Positions 35,289 through 44,952 of a DNA stretch of 64,000 nt are shown here, piece by piece (within the stretch, counting starts at the first letter, position 1; each line of letters starts with the position of its first letter). The translations under genes and the position numbers were made by a program. The DNA lies in NCBI RefSeq assembly GCF_031455095.1, contig NZ_JAVDSB010000020.1, positions 1 to 64,000 of the forward strand, read 5' to 3'. Under the pieces are notes generated by a model. It did not search any database. It saw only the letters and a program-made list of their open reading frames with translations, and had not been told where the DNA came from. This DNA is from Paenibacillus_E qinlingensis_A (GTDB taxonomy: Bacteria; Bacillota; Bacilli; Paenibacillales; NBRC-103111).

Positions 35289-37090
35289 TTGGAGCTCTCC
35301 TCCGTTAGAATGGGAAGACGAATCCGAATCGTTGTCCCCTGATCCATTTCACTCGTAATACTTAAGCCATACTCTTCGCCAAATAATATTTGAATCCGCT
35401 TATGCACACTAATAATCCCGACGTTCGTATGCTTATCCTTCTGTTTCAGCTTGGAGTGCTCTGGTGGGTTGAGCAAATGTTCCTTCGTTTCTTCATCCAT
35501 ACCTACGCCATTATCGGACACTTCGAGATAGAGGACGTCTTCTTTAATCCAGCTGCCAATACTGACAATCCCTTTACCTACTTTCTCTTCAATGCCATGT
35601 TTAATCGAGTTTTCTACGAGTGGCTGTAGAATAAATTTAGGAACCCTATAGGCCATCAAGCTCGTGTCAAAATAATAATTAACCTCAATTCGATTGCCAT
35701 AGATAATCTGATGTATAGATAAATAACTCCTAATATAGTCCACTTCTTCCTGCAGGTAGATGATGTCCCCCTTTTTACTGATACTCTCTCTGAGCAGCTT
35801 GCCGAGAAGGTAGATCATTTCACTGACTTGTTCGTCACCTCGCATCTTGGCCAAGCTATGAATAGACTCCAGCGTATTGTAGAGAAAGTGGGGGTCAATC
35901 TGCGCCTGCAACGCTTTATATTCGAACTGCAGCGTGCGATACTCCGCTTTTTGCTTAAGCAGTTTCTCCTCATAAACCGTGTGGATTAACTCGCTGATCT
36001 TCTTCGCCATAGAATTGAATTTCTCTGCGAGCAGCCCTACCTCGTCTCTACTTCTGGGCACAATCACTTTATGCGTAAAGTCTACGGAGAAGTGAGTCAT
36101 ACTCTGGAGCAGCAGTCGAACATTGCCTGTGATGTTTCTAGAAATGACCACGGCTAGAAAGAACGCCAGGGATAGTGAAATGAGAATGGTGCTCAATGTC
36201 CAAAATTTGATAACTTCCGTGCCACGTGTTAATTCGTTAACAGCGATGACTTGGACAATCATCCACTTGTCATAAGGTGTTGAAATTATAGTAGAAATGT
36301 ACGTTTGCCCTTCAAATTGAAAGCCCTCATTGAGACCAGGCTTCTGATCGTACATCTTGTTTTCGATAAAATAGCGAGTCGGCTCGGAAACAAGCCTGTC
36401 GTACATTAGCGGCTCGAGGACTTCGTTTAGGATGACGATGTTTCCCTTCGTAAGTTCGTTCACATTCGTGTAGATGCTGCCGATTAAATTAATGTCCACA
36501 CCGACGATAATGATACCCGCATAACGACTAGACGTAACATCGTATACAGCCTTCTCCATGAAGATAACGTTGCTAGTGCCCGGCACCCAGGAAGTGCGGC
36601 CACGCTTATCTTTAATCATCTCGACGTCGAGATTCATCAATTGTTTATTGTAGTTTTGGGTCGCACTGCGTTCGAACCCGAATGGGTTGCCCGCCGTATC
36701 AATGACCATGACCGATAAGTATTCATCTTTGGAAAATACTACATCTTTCATAAACTCACTAATGACCTTATTTTTCATATATAAATCGGATTCACTTGCG
36801 TCTTCAGAAATACCCAGCGTCGTATTGAGCGTGGAATTGCGGAATTGTTGAAATACATGCTCCTCGATGTCCTTGGTCCGCTTCTCGAGATTTATACCAA
36901 TTTGCTCAATTAAGTATTGAGAAAAAACGGATGTATTCTGCTTGATTACGCTTACAGATACATAGTAATTAACGATACTAATCATTAGCACAGTCAATAA
37001 GATCATGACTGTAAAGGACAGCAGAAACTTCGTACGCAATTTCAAATTTAGAAATTTGGAAATCACCTTAGACAAACGCTTCACCCGCAT
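35285..37090 (-). CDS. YesM-like sensor histidine kinase of the polysaccharide locus
   Basis: A membrane sensor of about 601 residues. Two membrane helices (about 20-42 and 290-312) flank an extracellular Cache-like sensor of about 250 residues; then HAMP, the His_kinase domain (phospho-His in QIDPHFLYNTLESIHSL) and the ATPase domain (ENSIKHGIEE, VSDNGVGM, GIISVHKRI). The start is uncertain: ATG at 37090 is given, with a GTG possible at 37120; neither has a strong ribosome site. A 10-bp hairpin lies at 37107-37131. It is translationally coupled to the YesN-like regulator and likely senses extracellular oligosaccharide. Confidence 0.88.
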   Translation of the reverse strand: MRVKRLSKVISKFLNLKLRTKFLLSFTVMILLTVLMISIVNYYVSVSVIKQNTSVFSQYLIEQIGINLEKRTKDIEEHVFQQFRNSTLNTTLGISEDASESDLYMKNKVISEFMKDVVFSKDEYLSVMVIDTAGNPFGFERSATQNYNKQLMNLDVEMIKDKRGRTSWVPGTSNVIFMEKAVYDVTSSRYAGIIIVGVDINLIGSIYTNVNELTKGNIVILNEVLEPLMYDRLVSEPTRYFIENKMYDQKPGLNEGFQFEGQTYISTIISTPYDKWMIVQVIAVNELTRGTEVIKFWTLSTILISLSLAFFLAVVISRNITGNVRLLLQSMTHFSVDFTHKVIVPRSRDEVGLLAEKFNSMAKKISELIHTVYEEKLLKQKAEYRTLQFEYKALQAQIDPHFLYNTLESIHSLAKMRGDEQVSEMIYLLGKLLRESISKKGDIIYLQEEVDYIRSYLSIHQIIYGNRIEVNYYFDTSLMAYRVPKFILQPLVENSIKHGIEEKVGKGIVSIGSWIKEDVLYLEVSDNGVGMDEETKEHLLNPPEHSKLKQKDKHTNVGIISVHKRIQILFGEEYGLSITSEMDQGTTIRIRLPILTEESSK

Positions 37091-37106
37091 TCTGATGGAA
37101 TGGCAA

Positions 37107-37131
37107 GTGCGCGAGCCCACAGCTCACGCAC
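37107..37131 (-). other. Hairpin in the leader of the second sensor kinase gene
   Basis: GTGCGYGAGC and its complement form a nearly perfect 10-bp stem with a 5-base loop between the lyase stop and the kinase start. There is no T run, so it is more likely an mRNA processing, stabilising or translational element than a terminator. Confidence 0.5.
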
Positions 37132-37183
37132 TGATTGTTAGCATTATAAACCTTTCCATGGTAAACGGCTATCACTTATGCTT

Positions 37184-39055
37184 TCACTCTATCGTGTAAA
37201 CGGCACGGTACGCCGCTCCACGCCCTTGCCTTCTTACCAATACACCGGTTCGTTGCTTAGCTGTTGTATCTTCGTAGCCCTCGAATACATAAATCTCAGT
37301 GCCCACGCACCCTTCCATTCGAAGCGTCAACGTGCGTTCTGCCAACACCCAGCGTATCGACCAGCTCTCATCCGTCGCGCATACACGCAAATTCATCAAG
37401 TGCTGATAGCCATACTCGCTCCCGATGGGCGAACAAGGCTGCGTTTCGAACGCGGTCTCCATCTTCCCTTGGCAGTGGAAAAGCCAATCTGTCTGATGTT
37501 CCTCCGCGGTGATAACCTCAAACGTATCCGAGATGTATCCTTCTTGAAGGTGAATATCGCGCACATAATCGACACCAGGATATACCTCCTTGGCTTTGGC
37601 ACGAACACGATTCTTCTCCGGTTCGAATTGTTCCACTCGCCCCCGCTCCGAATAGATCTGATCAACACCGTCGACGATAACCGTATTATGGGCGATTGTC
37701 TTCCGTTGCCACTCTAGAAACAAGAAAGATCCGTAGCCATTCGAAGAAATATCATGAGACCATAAGCAATCCGCGTCGAACAGCTCGATATTCATTAAAT
37801 CAGGGTGTGCATGACTCCGCGTATTCAGTCCGTATTTCATAAATAAAGCCGTTTTTCCTGCATGTAACGAGCAAATATGAGAGGCTGGATAATTTTGCGT
37901 AGCGCGGAGCATCTCTTCCCCTGCATATTCCCGTTTGCCAAAAAGGAGACGCTGAACCCACCCTTGGGGTGAATTCTCGATCATCCCTCCATAAGCCATT
38001 GTTGGTCGATAGTACGCCTCATAGGATCTGGAAAGCGCATATTCAAAGGCTGGATCTGGAAACAATCGGTTCGCGTACTCATACTGTCCCGCATAGTGAG
38101 TCAGTGCGATATTGGGCCAGCCATCATTCGGATTCGGGAAAACACCGTTATCGAACACAAGCTCAGCGGGGAACACATACATCCGTTTAACGATCTCTTC
38201 CATCCCATTGCATGTCACATTATACATACGGGCGAACAACAGGAAATAAGTGAACGGTTCTACGCAATAAAAATGATAGTGAAAGGAGCCTTCGTACCAG
38301 AATCCTTCCGCTGTTACGCCCTGTTGCAATTGCTGCTGCAAGCCAAATGGCCCCTCCAAGGCTTTCTCCACGTAGCTACTATCACCGAAGAACATCCCAG
38401 TCATGCCCACAGCTGCCTTCATCCAACATGTAATGTTGTGAATACTTGTACAAAGTTTTTCCAGCAGCTCTACCTGGGGATCGAATAGATGACTTTTGTA
38501 GTGCCGAAGCTCTGTGTCGCTTAGCGTTTCCTTCACCATCTCCATGCCCTGCAATAGCCAAATCATGCCCACCGCATCGCAGAGATTAATGCCAGCTATT
38601 TTTCCAACATAACCGGCGGGAACGTCTACCTGGAGCTGCTCATAATGGTCACTATAGAAGGACAATACTCGGCGGATATAGGCCGGATAACGTTCATCGC
38701 CCGTGAGTCGATACAACACCCCTGCGTAAAAAACATGTTTATGAACTTCATCCCGGTACAAATAATTCCAGGCTTGATCGAATCGCGCCCCCTTGTTGAC
38801 GTGACCACAGCTTCCGCAGCTATTCATATGAGGGGCTTCCCGCTCAAAATCAATCCTGCTCCCGCAAGCTTCACAGAAATAGTTATGACCCCACCCCGTA
38901 ATTCTCTTTGGATCATCTGCGTAATGAGTGACCCACCACTCCGTGGTCTCAACCAGGGTATCATAGACGGTCTTCGCCCAAGCTTCCGTCCGAATTTTCT
39001 CTTGAACAGCCTGCCAATCCTGTACATAGCTCACGTCAACACTCGTCTCCTTCAT
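37184..39055 (-). CDS. Heparinase II/III-like polysaccharide lyase with zinc-ribbon insert
   Basis: A 623-residue enzyme without signal peptide. An N-terminal alpha-toroid region (about 20-400) contains CEACGSRIDF and a second CGSCG, a four-cysteine zinc-ribbon-like insert near residues 58-80. The C-terminal beta-sandwich carries the heparinase II/III signatures SHAHPDLMNIELFD and WQRKTIAHNTVIVDGVDQ. Such enzymes cleave uronic-acid linkages by beta-elimination, giving unsaturated ends suited to the nearby GH88/105 enzyme. The frame is open to 39223, overlapping the previous gene; the ATG at 39055 is taken because it starts just before the conserved domain, though its ribosome site is weak. 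Being cytoplasmic, it probably acts on imported oligosaccharides. Confidence 0.85.
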   Translation of the reverse strand: MKETSVDVSYVQDWQAVQEKIRTEAWAKTVYDTLVETTEWWVTHYADDPKRITGWGHNYFCEACGSRIDFEREAPHMNSCGSCGHVNKGARFDQAWNYLYRDEVHKHVFYAGVLYRLTGDERYPAYIRRVLSFYSDHYEQLQVDVPAGYVGKIAGINLCDAVGMIWLLQGMEMVKETLSDTELRHYKSHLFDPQVELLEKLCTSIHNITCWMKAAVGMTGMFFGDSSYVEKALEGPFGLQQQLQQGVTAEGFWYEGSFHYHFYCVEPFTYFLLFARMYNVTCNGMEEIVKRMYVFPAELVFDNGVFPNPNDGWPNIALTHYAGQYEYANRLFPDPAFEYALSRSYEAYYRPTMAYGGMIENSPQGWVQRLLFGKREYAGEEMLRATQNYPASHICSLHAGKTALFMKYGLNTRSHAHPDLMNIELFDADCLWSHDISSNGYGSFLFLEWQRKTIAHNTVIVDGVDQIYSERGRVEQFEPEKNRVRAKAKEVYPGVDYVRDIHLQEGYISDTFEVITAEEHQTDWLFHCQGKMETAFETQPCSPIGSEYGYQHLMNLRVCATDESWSIRWVLAERTLTLRMEGCVGTEIYVFEGYEDTTAKQRTGVLVRRQGRGAAYRAVYTIE

Positions 39056-39093
39056 ACTACTTGCAATTTCCGATCGACAGTTTCCCTTAACGA

Positions 39094-40245
39094 CTAGCGT
39101 GTCATTCCGACCAGTGCGCGATCTAGATCCTCGATTATCGAATCTGCACTCTCCAGACCAACCGAAATGCGCATTAGACCGATCGGAATTCCAGATAGGA
39201 GGGATGTCTCCTCGTTGACCCATAGCCCAGGGGAATTAATGAGACTCTCAAAACCGCCCCAGCTTGGGCCTTCTTCGAAATAACGCAAGCTTTTCATCAT
39301 TTTCATAATCTGCCCTTTGTCGCCCTTAGGCACGAAGCTCATCAAACCGGAGTAACCGGACATCTGCCTGCACCCGAGCTCATATTGCGGATGGCTAGGC
39401 AAGCCTGGATAGTAGACAGCGGATACTTGCGAATGACCCTCAAGGAAAGCAGCGACCTTCTTGCCATTCTCCTCATGCTGCCTCATCCGAACTGTGAGGG
39501 TTCGCAAACTTCGGATAAGCAGCCAAGATTGGTGAGGATCCATAACAGCTCCAAACAAGCTTCTTTCGTTATTGGTAATCGATTCTAGAATCTGCTTACT
39601 GCCTATGATGACACCACCGAGAATGTCGCTGTGTCCTCCCAAATATTTTGATGCGGAGTGAACCACAAGATCAATGCCATAGGCAAGCGGATTCTGATAG
39701 AGTGGCGTCGCCCATGTATTATCAATAATCGTCGCAATCCCATAAGATTTCGCCAACGCGGAGATAGCCTGCAAATCCTGGAGCGAAAAAATGTTCGATA
39801 GCGGGCTTTCCAAATAAATCACTTTCGTGTTCGGGCGAATCGCTTGTTCGAATTCTTCGATGCTTTCCCCTGATACGAGCGTCACCTCACAGCCGAATTT
39901 CTTCATGTAAGTATCCAGAAATGCTCTTGCCGGTACGTAGGCCGCTCGAGGGCAAATCACATGGCTATCTTTCTCCAGGTAGTAGGACAAGGCAGCGCTT
40001 ATAGCCGCCATGCCTGAAGAGAAACAACGTGCTTCCTCCCCACCTTCGAGCGCTGCGATTTTCATCTCAGCAATCTCCGTCGTCGGATTGGCCACGCGCG
40101 TATACGAATACCCGTGATTGACCGTTTTCCTTGTAAACAGCGTGTTTTGAAAAATCGGGGGGACGATGGCACCCAAATAGCGGTCATAATCGTCACCGAG
40201 ATGAGCAAGCAGGTCTTCCTTGCTCTTGATATCATCCTTATCCAT
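39094..40245 (-). CDS. Cystathionine gamma-synthase/lyase-type PLP enzyme
   Basis: A 383-residue fold-type I PLP enzyme of the Cys/Met metabolism family. The PLP lysine is in VHSASKYLGGHSDI (about residue 197), the cofactor Asp in ATIIDNTWATPLYQNP, and the phosphate-binding region in CFSSGMAAISAAL. Typical length for MetB/MetC/MegL. GGAGGACAGAT precedes the ATG. It lies 11 bases after the PhyH-like gene and 38 bases before the lyase gene, so it appears to be part of the polysaccharide operon, which is not expected for methionine biosynthesis. It could process an amino-acid-like substituent by gamma- or beta-elimination; that is speculation. Confidence 0.88.
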   Translation of the reverse strand: MDKDDIKSKEDLLAHLGDDYDRYLGAIVPPIFQNTLFTRKTVNHGYSYTRVANPTTEIAEMKIAALEGGEEARCFSSGMAAISAALSYYLEKDSHVICPRAAYVPARAFLDTYMKKFGCEVTLVSGESIEEFEQAIRPNTKVIYLESPLSNIFSLQDLQAISALAKSYGIATIIDNTWATPLYQNPLAYGIDLVVHSASKYLGGHSDILGGVIIGSKQILESITNNERSLFGAVMDPHQSWLLIRSLRTLTVRMRQHEENGKKVAAFLEGHSQVSAVYYPGLPSHPQYELGCRQMSGYSGLMSFVPKGDKGQIMKMMKSLRYFEEGPSWGGFESLINSPGLWVNEETSLLSGIPIGLMRISVGLESADSIIEDLDRALVGMTR

Positions 40246-40256
40246 ATCTGTCCTCC

Positions 40257-41054
40257 TTACGATCTGGAGGCTAAGAGTGGGAACATCCGACCGGCCAATG
40301 GTTGATTGTCCTGCAAGTTCAAATCCATCGTGATCGCATGCTTCTTCCCGCTAAAAGTCGTTCCGTCCGGCATGTAAATGATTGCTAATGCACGTCTAGG
40401 TTTATCCGTTACATTCGAATGCGCATAGTGAAAAGTAAGTCCATTATGAAACGTACAGCTTCCTGCTTTTAACGGCACCTTCACAGGCTTCGCATTCTCA
40501 TAATCGGTCCCTTTAACGAACTCGAATAAATCCTGAGGATTTGCCAAATCGATGTGGTTGAGTTTACCAGCATTTTGCGATTTCGGTACGAACATCATGC
40601 AACCATTCGACTCATCCACGTCATCGAGTGCGATCCATATCGACATCGCTCCCTGCTCCGTCATTGGCCAATAAGGGTAATCTTGATGCCACGGGGTCGG
40701 TTTCGAGTCACCTGGCATTTTCCACAGGGCATGATCGTGAAAGAGACGAATGCCGCTAGCTCCCGTTAGCTCGAGTGCCATTTGCGCAAACCGCGGATTG
40801 AAGGAATATTTATGCATGCCACCATGATCGCGCCAGACGTTAACACGTTGGTTAAGCACGCGGTAGTAGCTTCCTCCTTTTTTATCCGTTTGTAAGGATA
40901 GCGCTCCTGACTCCTCGACCATCACTTCTTCCATGTATTGACGAAGCTCAATTAATTCTTGCTCATTCAGTACATTATCCACTTGCACGAACCCGTTCTC
41001 TTGATAAAATGCGCATTGCTCTGCGGTTAAAAGCGATTGAATCCCGTTGGTCAT
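40257..41054 (-). CDS. Phytanoyl-CoA dioxygenase (PhyH) family protein
   Basis: A 265-residue Fe(II)/2-oxoglutarate-dependent dioxygenase. The iron triad is visible: HxD in PWHQDYPYWP (about residue 135) and the distal His in FHNGLTFHYAHSN (about 215), followed by the 2-oxoglutarate-binding Arg in KPRRALAIIY. The ATG follows AAGGAGCT. It is the first gene of the operon running to the PLP enzyme, lyase and sensor, and is divergent from an AraC regulator 179 bases away. In this context it may hydroxylate or remove a substituent (for example O- or N-alkyl) on a sugar or amino acid; the substrate is unknown. Confidence 0.88.
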   Translation of the reverse strand: MTNGIQSLLTAEQCAFYQENGFVQVDNVLNEQELIELRQYMEEVMVEESGALSLQTDKKGGSYYRVLNQRVNVWRDHGGMHKYSFNPRFAQMALELTGASGIRLFHDHALWKMPGDSKPTPWHQDYPYWPMTEQGAMSIWIALDDVDESNGCMMFVPKSQNAGKLNHIDLANPQDLFEFVKGTDYENAKPVKVPLKAGSCTFHNGLTFHYAHSNVTDKPRRALAIIYMPDGTTFSGKKHAITMDLNLQDNQPLAGRMFPLLASRS

Positions 41055-41233
41055 AGCAGCCAGCTCCTTTTATACTTTCTGTAATTTAACTTCACTTTAT
41101 CATGTGTACATGGAAGCAGACTTGGTGAATCCGTCAGAGTTTGAAGGTGATTTGCCAGCTTCCCTTCTTTTTAAATATCCTCTATGATAAAAAGAAATGA
41201 AGCACTTATCTTCCTTTCCGGAGGTCTTGCCCG

Positions 41234-42112
41234 ATGACCCGATTAGAAAATAAAGCTTATCTGGAAGCGCATGAATTCCCCTTTCATCTCGAGCAGTACA
41301 TGTTCCAAAAAAAAGAATCCGTCAAGCCACACTCACACGAATTCATTGAGTTTGTGTATGTGGTAGAGGGATCGGGTCGCCATAGCTATGCAGGAGCGGA
41401 ATACCTTATTCAAGAAGGGGATGTCTTCGTCATTGAGCCGGATGTCGAGCATGCATATTTCGTAGATGAACATCTCATCGTTTATAACATCCTGCTTGCT
41501 CCTTCCATCTTGAGTCACGAACTGCAATCGTTATCCAACGTCACATCGTTCGTCGACTTTTTCTATGTGGAGCCTTTTCTGCGGCAGTCTGTCCATTTCC
41601 AGTCTCATCTCAGGCTGAATCCACATCAACGAATTGAGATGAAGCAGCTGCTGGACCGCATCCTCAGCGAGTACACCGATAAGATGCTCGGTTATCGCCT
41701 GCTCGTGAAGACCAGGCTCATCGAAATGTTCGTATTCCTCAGCCGCTGTTACGATCAAATGCTGCACAAACCAATGACAGCGCTTGCTTCCGAGCATAAA
41801 ATCATTGAGCGTGTAGCCGAATTTATCGAGCTGCATCACGCGAATCCGCTGTCGCTTGCCCAAGTCAGCCAGATGTGCGGCATGAGCCAGTCCGCCTTCA
41901 CCTCTAGGTTTAAGCTCTACAAGGGCAAGACCTTCATCGAATTCCGCAATGAAATTCGCATCCGGATAGCGAAAGAGTTGATGCTCTCTTCGAATAACAA
42001 CATTTTACAGATAGCGCAAGAGGTCGGCTTCGACGACTTGAGCTTTTTCAATAAGCTTTTTAAGCAGATGCATGGCATTTCGCCAGGCAAATTCCGCAGG
42101 AGCCAAATCTAG
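41234..42112 (+). CDS. AraC family transcriptional regulator with cupin domain
   Basis: A 292-residue regulator. An N-terminal cupin sensor (VKPHSHEFIEFVYVVEG, EGDVFVIEPDVEHAYFV) and a C-terminal AraC domain (about 190-290; MCGMSQSAFTSRFKLYKGKT and VGFDDLSFFNKLFKQMHGIS). GGAGGT lies 8 bases before the ATG. It is divergent from the PhyH-like operon and converges with the rhamnosidase gene, overlapping its end by 4 bases. It is a likely local regulator responding to a sugar, perhaps rhamnose. Confidence 0.9.
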   Translation: MTRLENKAYLEAHEFPFHLEQYMFQKKESVKPHSHEFIEFVYVVEGSGRHSYAGAEYLIQEGDVFVIEPDVEHAYFVDEHLIVYNILLAPSILSHELQSLSNVTSFVDFFYVEPFLRQSVHFQSHLRLNPHQRIEMKQLLDRILSEYTDKMLGYRLLVKTRLIEMFVFLSRCYDQMLHKPMTALASEHKIIERVAEFIELHHANPLSLAQVSQMCGMSQSAFTSRFKLYKGKTFIEFRNEIRIRIAKELMLSSNNNILQIAQEVGFDDLSFFNKLFKQMHGISPGKFRRSQI

Positions 42113-44952
42113 CCGATCACACGAATCTGAATATCCCAATCCGCCAACTGCTCATGGTCCGCTGCTACTTGAATTTCTAGCGGAACAGCTACGTGCATCA
42201 CTCGTTTTCCTTCTTCCTTTGACCACGATACATCGATACGCCCGTAAGCAGTCGGAACGATTCCCTCTGCCCAGAGCAGTTCAGTCACAGGCGGGGCGAT
42301 TCGAATTTTTCGGTAGCCCTCCTCTAATTTCTCAATGCCCAGCAGCTGATTCCCAAGGACAAAAGCTGGCGCAGCCGACCAAGCATGCGCATGACTCCTT
42401 GGGAATACCTGAAAGGTTTCCCACGTAGTGCTCGCGCCATATCGGATCATTGGACCCCAGTCCGTCTTCATCTGCGCAAGTGTGCGATCGAGTTCACCGA
42501 AGCGATTCCACACCTCGAACAAATAGAACGAGAAAAAAGGAGAGCCAATTTGAATCCAATCCTTCGGTGGATGAAGCAGTTGCGGCTCGATAATGGCCGC
42601 CTGTCGTTCTCCCAGACAGTCCGCCAGATACAGCAACACATGTGTCTGAAGACTTGTCGTTGTCGAAGGCTTCCCGGTACGGTGGACACCGTCTAGGTAA
42701 ACCTGAGCCTCATCGTCCCATAAATGTACATTAATCGCCCGCTTCAACTGCTCCGCACACTGCAGCAAATCCTCCGCCTCGCCTTGTAGTCCGAGCAATT
42801 CCGCCATCTCCGCTGCGATTCGATGACACTGGGCCAACTGCGCCTGCTGCGCGGTGACTACACCGACTGAAGGAATATCGATTGGTGCCCAATCAAGCAT
42901 ATTCCAAGAGCTGGTGTCGAATAGGCCATCTCCGTTGAGAAACCCTCTATACGCTTCAAGTGTGATCCTGATTTCTGGATAGATCGTTTCGATGAAGGTA
43001 GGATCGCCACTGTAATCGACATACTCCTTACAGGCAATAATCCAACTAAACGTCCACATCGGAATAGCCGCCTGCCAATCCGTAGGGAGCAAGGCAAGCA
43101 AAAACGGACTTTGACTCCGCGAACGCGGTACCATTTCCAAGCAATGCCGGACTAGCTCATAGGAACCGAACAGCTGATAGTTAACAAGTGCGCTCACTCG
43201 GCAATCACCTACCCAGAATACCTGCTCATATGTGGGGCAATCGACGAATGTATCCTCCATGCACATGTGCGATGTATGTCGGGAGATCTCCCAAATGTCA
43301 TTCAGCAAGGGATCTGAACAGCGAAATAACGCTTTATCCGTGCCCGGGTAGCTAGATTGGTTCAGCTGGACTCCGTGAATCCGTGTCTGCCTGCTTGCGC
43401 TGCGAACCGCCACAATCATATATCGGAAGCCCATCCGGGTGAAGCTCTTGAACACCTGCCTACCTTCACGGCATATGTATCGGAATGAATTATTGCAGCC
43501 GGATGTATAGGCATTGACGCCATTGATGCGATTCTCGAAGCCGTAGACATCAATCACCGTCCCTTGGGGTGCATCAACTTCGAGTTCAATCGTACCTACA
43601 TAAATTTTTCCGAAATCCAACACGATTTCGAGATCCCCGCCTTCTACGGGATCAGGAAGCACTGTCGGCAGCCGATGGTCATGGAGCATTCGCTCCAGCT
43701 CGTTCGTAATGGGATAGTGCTTAACGAATCGTTTACGCATCATCAACGAATAAATCATTTTATTAACGAGCACATGCCTAGGATGAACATTACGGCACAT
43801 GTCATGGTATGCCTCGAATGCCTTCAAGGTGGAGCAAGCCCCGATGTCCAGCAGCAGCGCATGCTCGTGATTCAAACCTGTACTCTTCTCAACGCCTCCA
43901 TATACAGGTTGAAAACCATCCGCATACGACTCGATGGTCTCGATTGGGCCGATAGTTACGAATGAGGCGTCCTGATCACCACCCTGAGGATGAGCGAACA
44001 GTAGTTCTCTATCGAAATCGAATTCCATATGACAGAACAAATCATTATGAACACCACAAATCTCCATGAGGAACAGATGATCACCAGCTGCTAGCTGTAT
44101 CTCGTCCTGATGAGCATACCAGCGGTCATCGATCTTAAACCGTCCCTGAACGCCGTTCCATTTGGAATGTGCAAATGTTAACCGACCTTTGGTTTCTGTC
44201 TCAACTACCAGCCTAACAGCCAAAAATCCGCTAAATATCTTCGCATTCGCATCGCGCGAGCTTGGAAATAGATTATCCCGCATATTGACGGAGATTACTT
44301 GACGGATCGGTACAATTTCACTAAGTCCGATGATTTGCTTCGGTCGGATGATCTGTGTCGACAATGGCTCGATGACTCGGGGATAGAGTCTCCCCCAAGG
44401 CGCACCGCCGTAGGAAGCAACAACCTCACTCCTCGCCCAACTCTCGTCATCATAGGAAGGAAATACCCATTGTTCACTCAGCGCATTGGCATCGTATATT
44501 TCCATCCAACCCAAATTCACGTTTCGCTTGACGACATCGGTATCATAGCCCTCATGTTTACAACAGAGCCATGTCTCATCTGTGCCGATCACTTGCATGC
44601 CGGCGGCGCCCTGTAAACATAATTCTGCTATAAGACCCGCTTCATTCTCAATGTATTGATAATTGGAATGACCGTAGTGCCAGACCTGTACAGCAATTAC
44701 GTTCTTATCAGGCTGCAATAAGTGAGTAATATCAAACTCATCGTAATACCAGTGATCAGCGGTTGAACGAATAGGTCCTTCTCCCAGCTCCGTTCCATTC
44801 ACCCATAACCTGTACTTCGTATCCGCAGAGATAGACAGCATCGCTTGATTGTATAACTCTGTCTCGTATGCAAACGTTTTTCGAAAAAGGATGTGCTCAT
44901 TAATCGGTCTCCGCTCTCCCGACTTCCATATCCATTTCGCTTGTTCGAACAT
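42109..44952 (-). CDS. Alpha-L-rhamnosidase, GH78 type
   Basis: A 947-residue multidomain enzyme without signal peptide. The N-terminal half has beta-sandwich domains (ADTKYRLWVNGTELGEGPIR is the typical carbohydrate-binding-like module), followed by the (alpha/alpha)6 catalytic domain, where EDTFVDCPTYEQVFWVGDC contains the conserved Asp, the likely general acid Glu and a second Asp of GH78. The C-terminal beta-sandwich includes GVVTAQQ and later conserved segments. The ATG at 44952 is preferred because GGTGGGGAG lies 7 bases upstream; the frame continues upstream into a remnant of an SGNH hydrolase. It likely removes terminal rhamnose from imported oligosaccharides. Confidence 0.9.
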   Translation of the reverse strand: MFEQAKWIWKSGERRPINEHILFRKTFAYETELYNQAMLSISADTKYRLWVNGTELGEGPIRSTADHWYYDEFDITHLLQPDKNVIAVQVWHYGHSNYQYIENEAGLIAELCLQGAAGMQVIGTDETWLCCKHEGYDTDVVKRNVNLGWMEIYDANALSEQWVFPSYDDESWARSEVVASYGGAPWGRLYPRVIEPLSTQIIRPKQIIGLSEIVPIRQVISVNMRDNLFPSSRDANAKIFSGFLAVRLVVETETKGRLTFAHSKWNGVQGRFKIDDRWYAHQDEIQLAAGDHLFLMEICGVHNDLFCHMEFDFDRELLFAHPQGGDQDASFVTIGPIETIESYADGFQPVYGGVEKSTGLNHEHALLLDIGACSTLKAFEAYHDMCRNVHPRHVLVNKMIYSLMMRKRFVKHYPITNELERMLHDHRLPTVLPDPVEGGDLEIVLDFGKIYVGTIELEVDAPQGTVIDVYGFENRINGVNAYTSGCNNSFRYICREGRQVFKSFTRMGFRYMIVAVRSASRQTRIHGVQLNQSSYPGTDKALFRCSDPLLNDIWEISRHTSHMCMEDTFVDCPTYEQVFWVGDCRVSALVNYQLFGSYELVRHCLEMVPRSRSQSPFLLALLPTDWQAAIPMWTFSWIIACKEYVDYSGDPTFIETIYPEIRITLEAYRGFLNGDGLFDTSSWNMLDWAPIDIPSVGVVTAQQAQLAQCHRIAAEMAELLGLQGEAEDLLQCAEQLKRAINVHLWDDEAQVYLDGVHRTGKPSTTTSLQTHVLLYLADCLGERQAAIIEPQLLHPPKDWIQIGSPFFSFYLFEVWNRFGELDRTLAQMKTDWGPMIRYGASTTWETFQVFPRSHAHAWSAAPAFVLGNQLLGIEKLEEGYRKIRIAPPVTELLWAEGIVPTAYGRIDVSWSKEEGKRVMHVAVPLEIQVAADHEQLADWDIQIRVIG

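Noticed and set aside
37178..37717. 179-residue plus-strand frame
   Set aside because: Antisense to the heparinase-like gene with no family similarity; a shadow frame.
39056..39223. N-terminal extension of the heparinase II/III-like protein
   Set aside because: It overlaps the end of the PLP enzyme gene in another frame and is not like the family.
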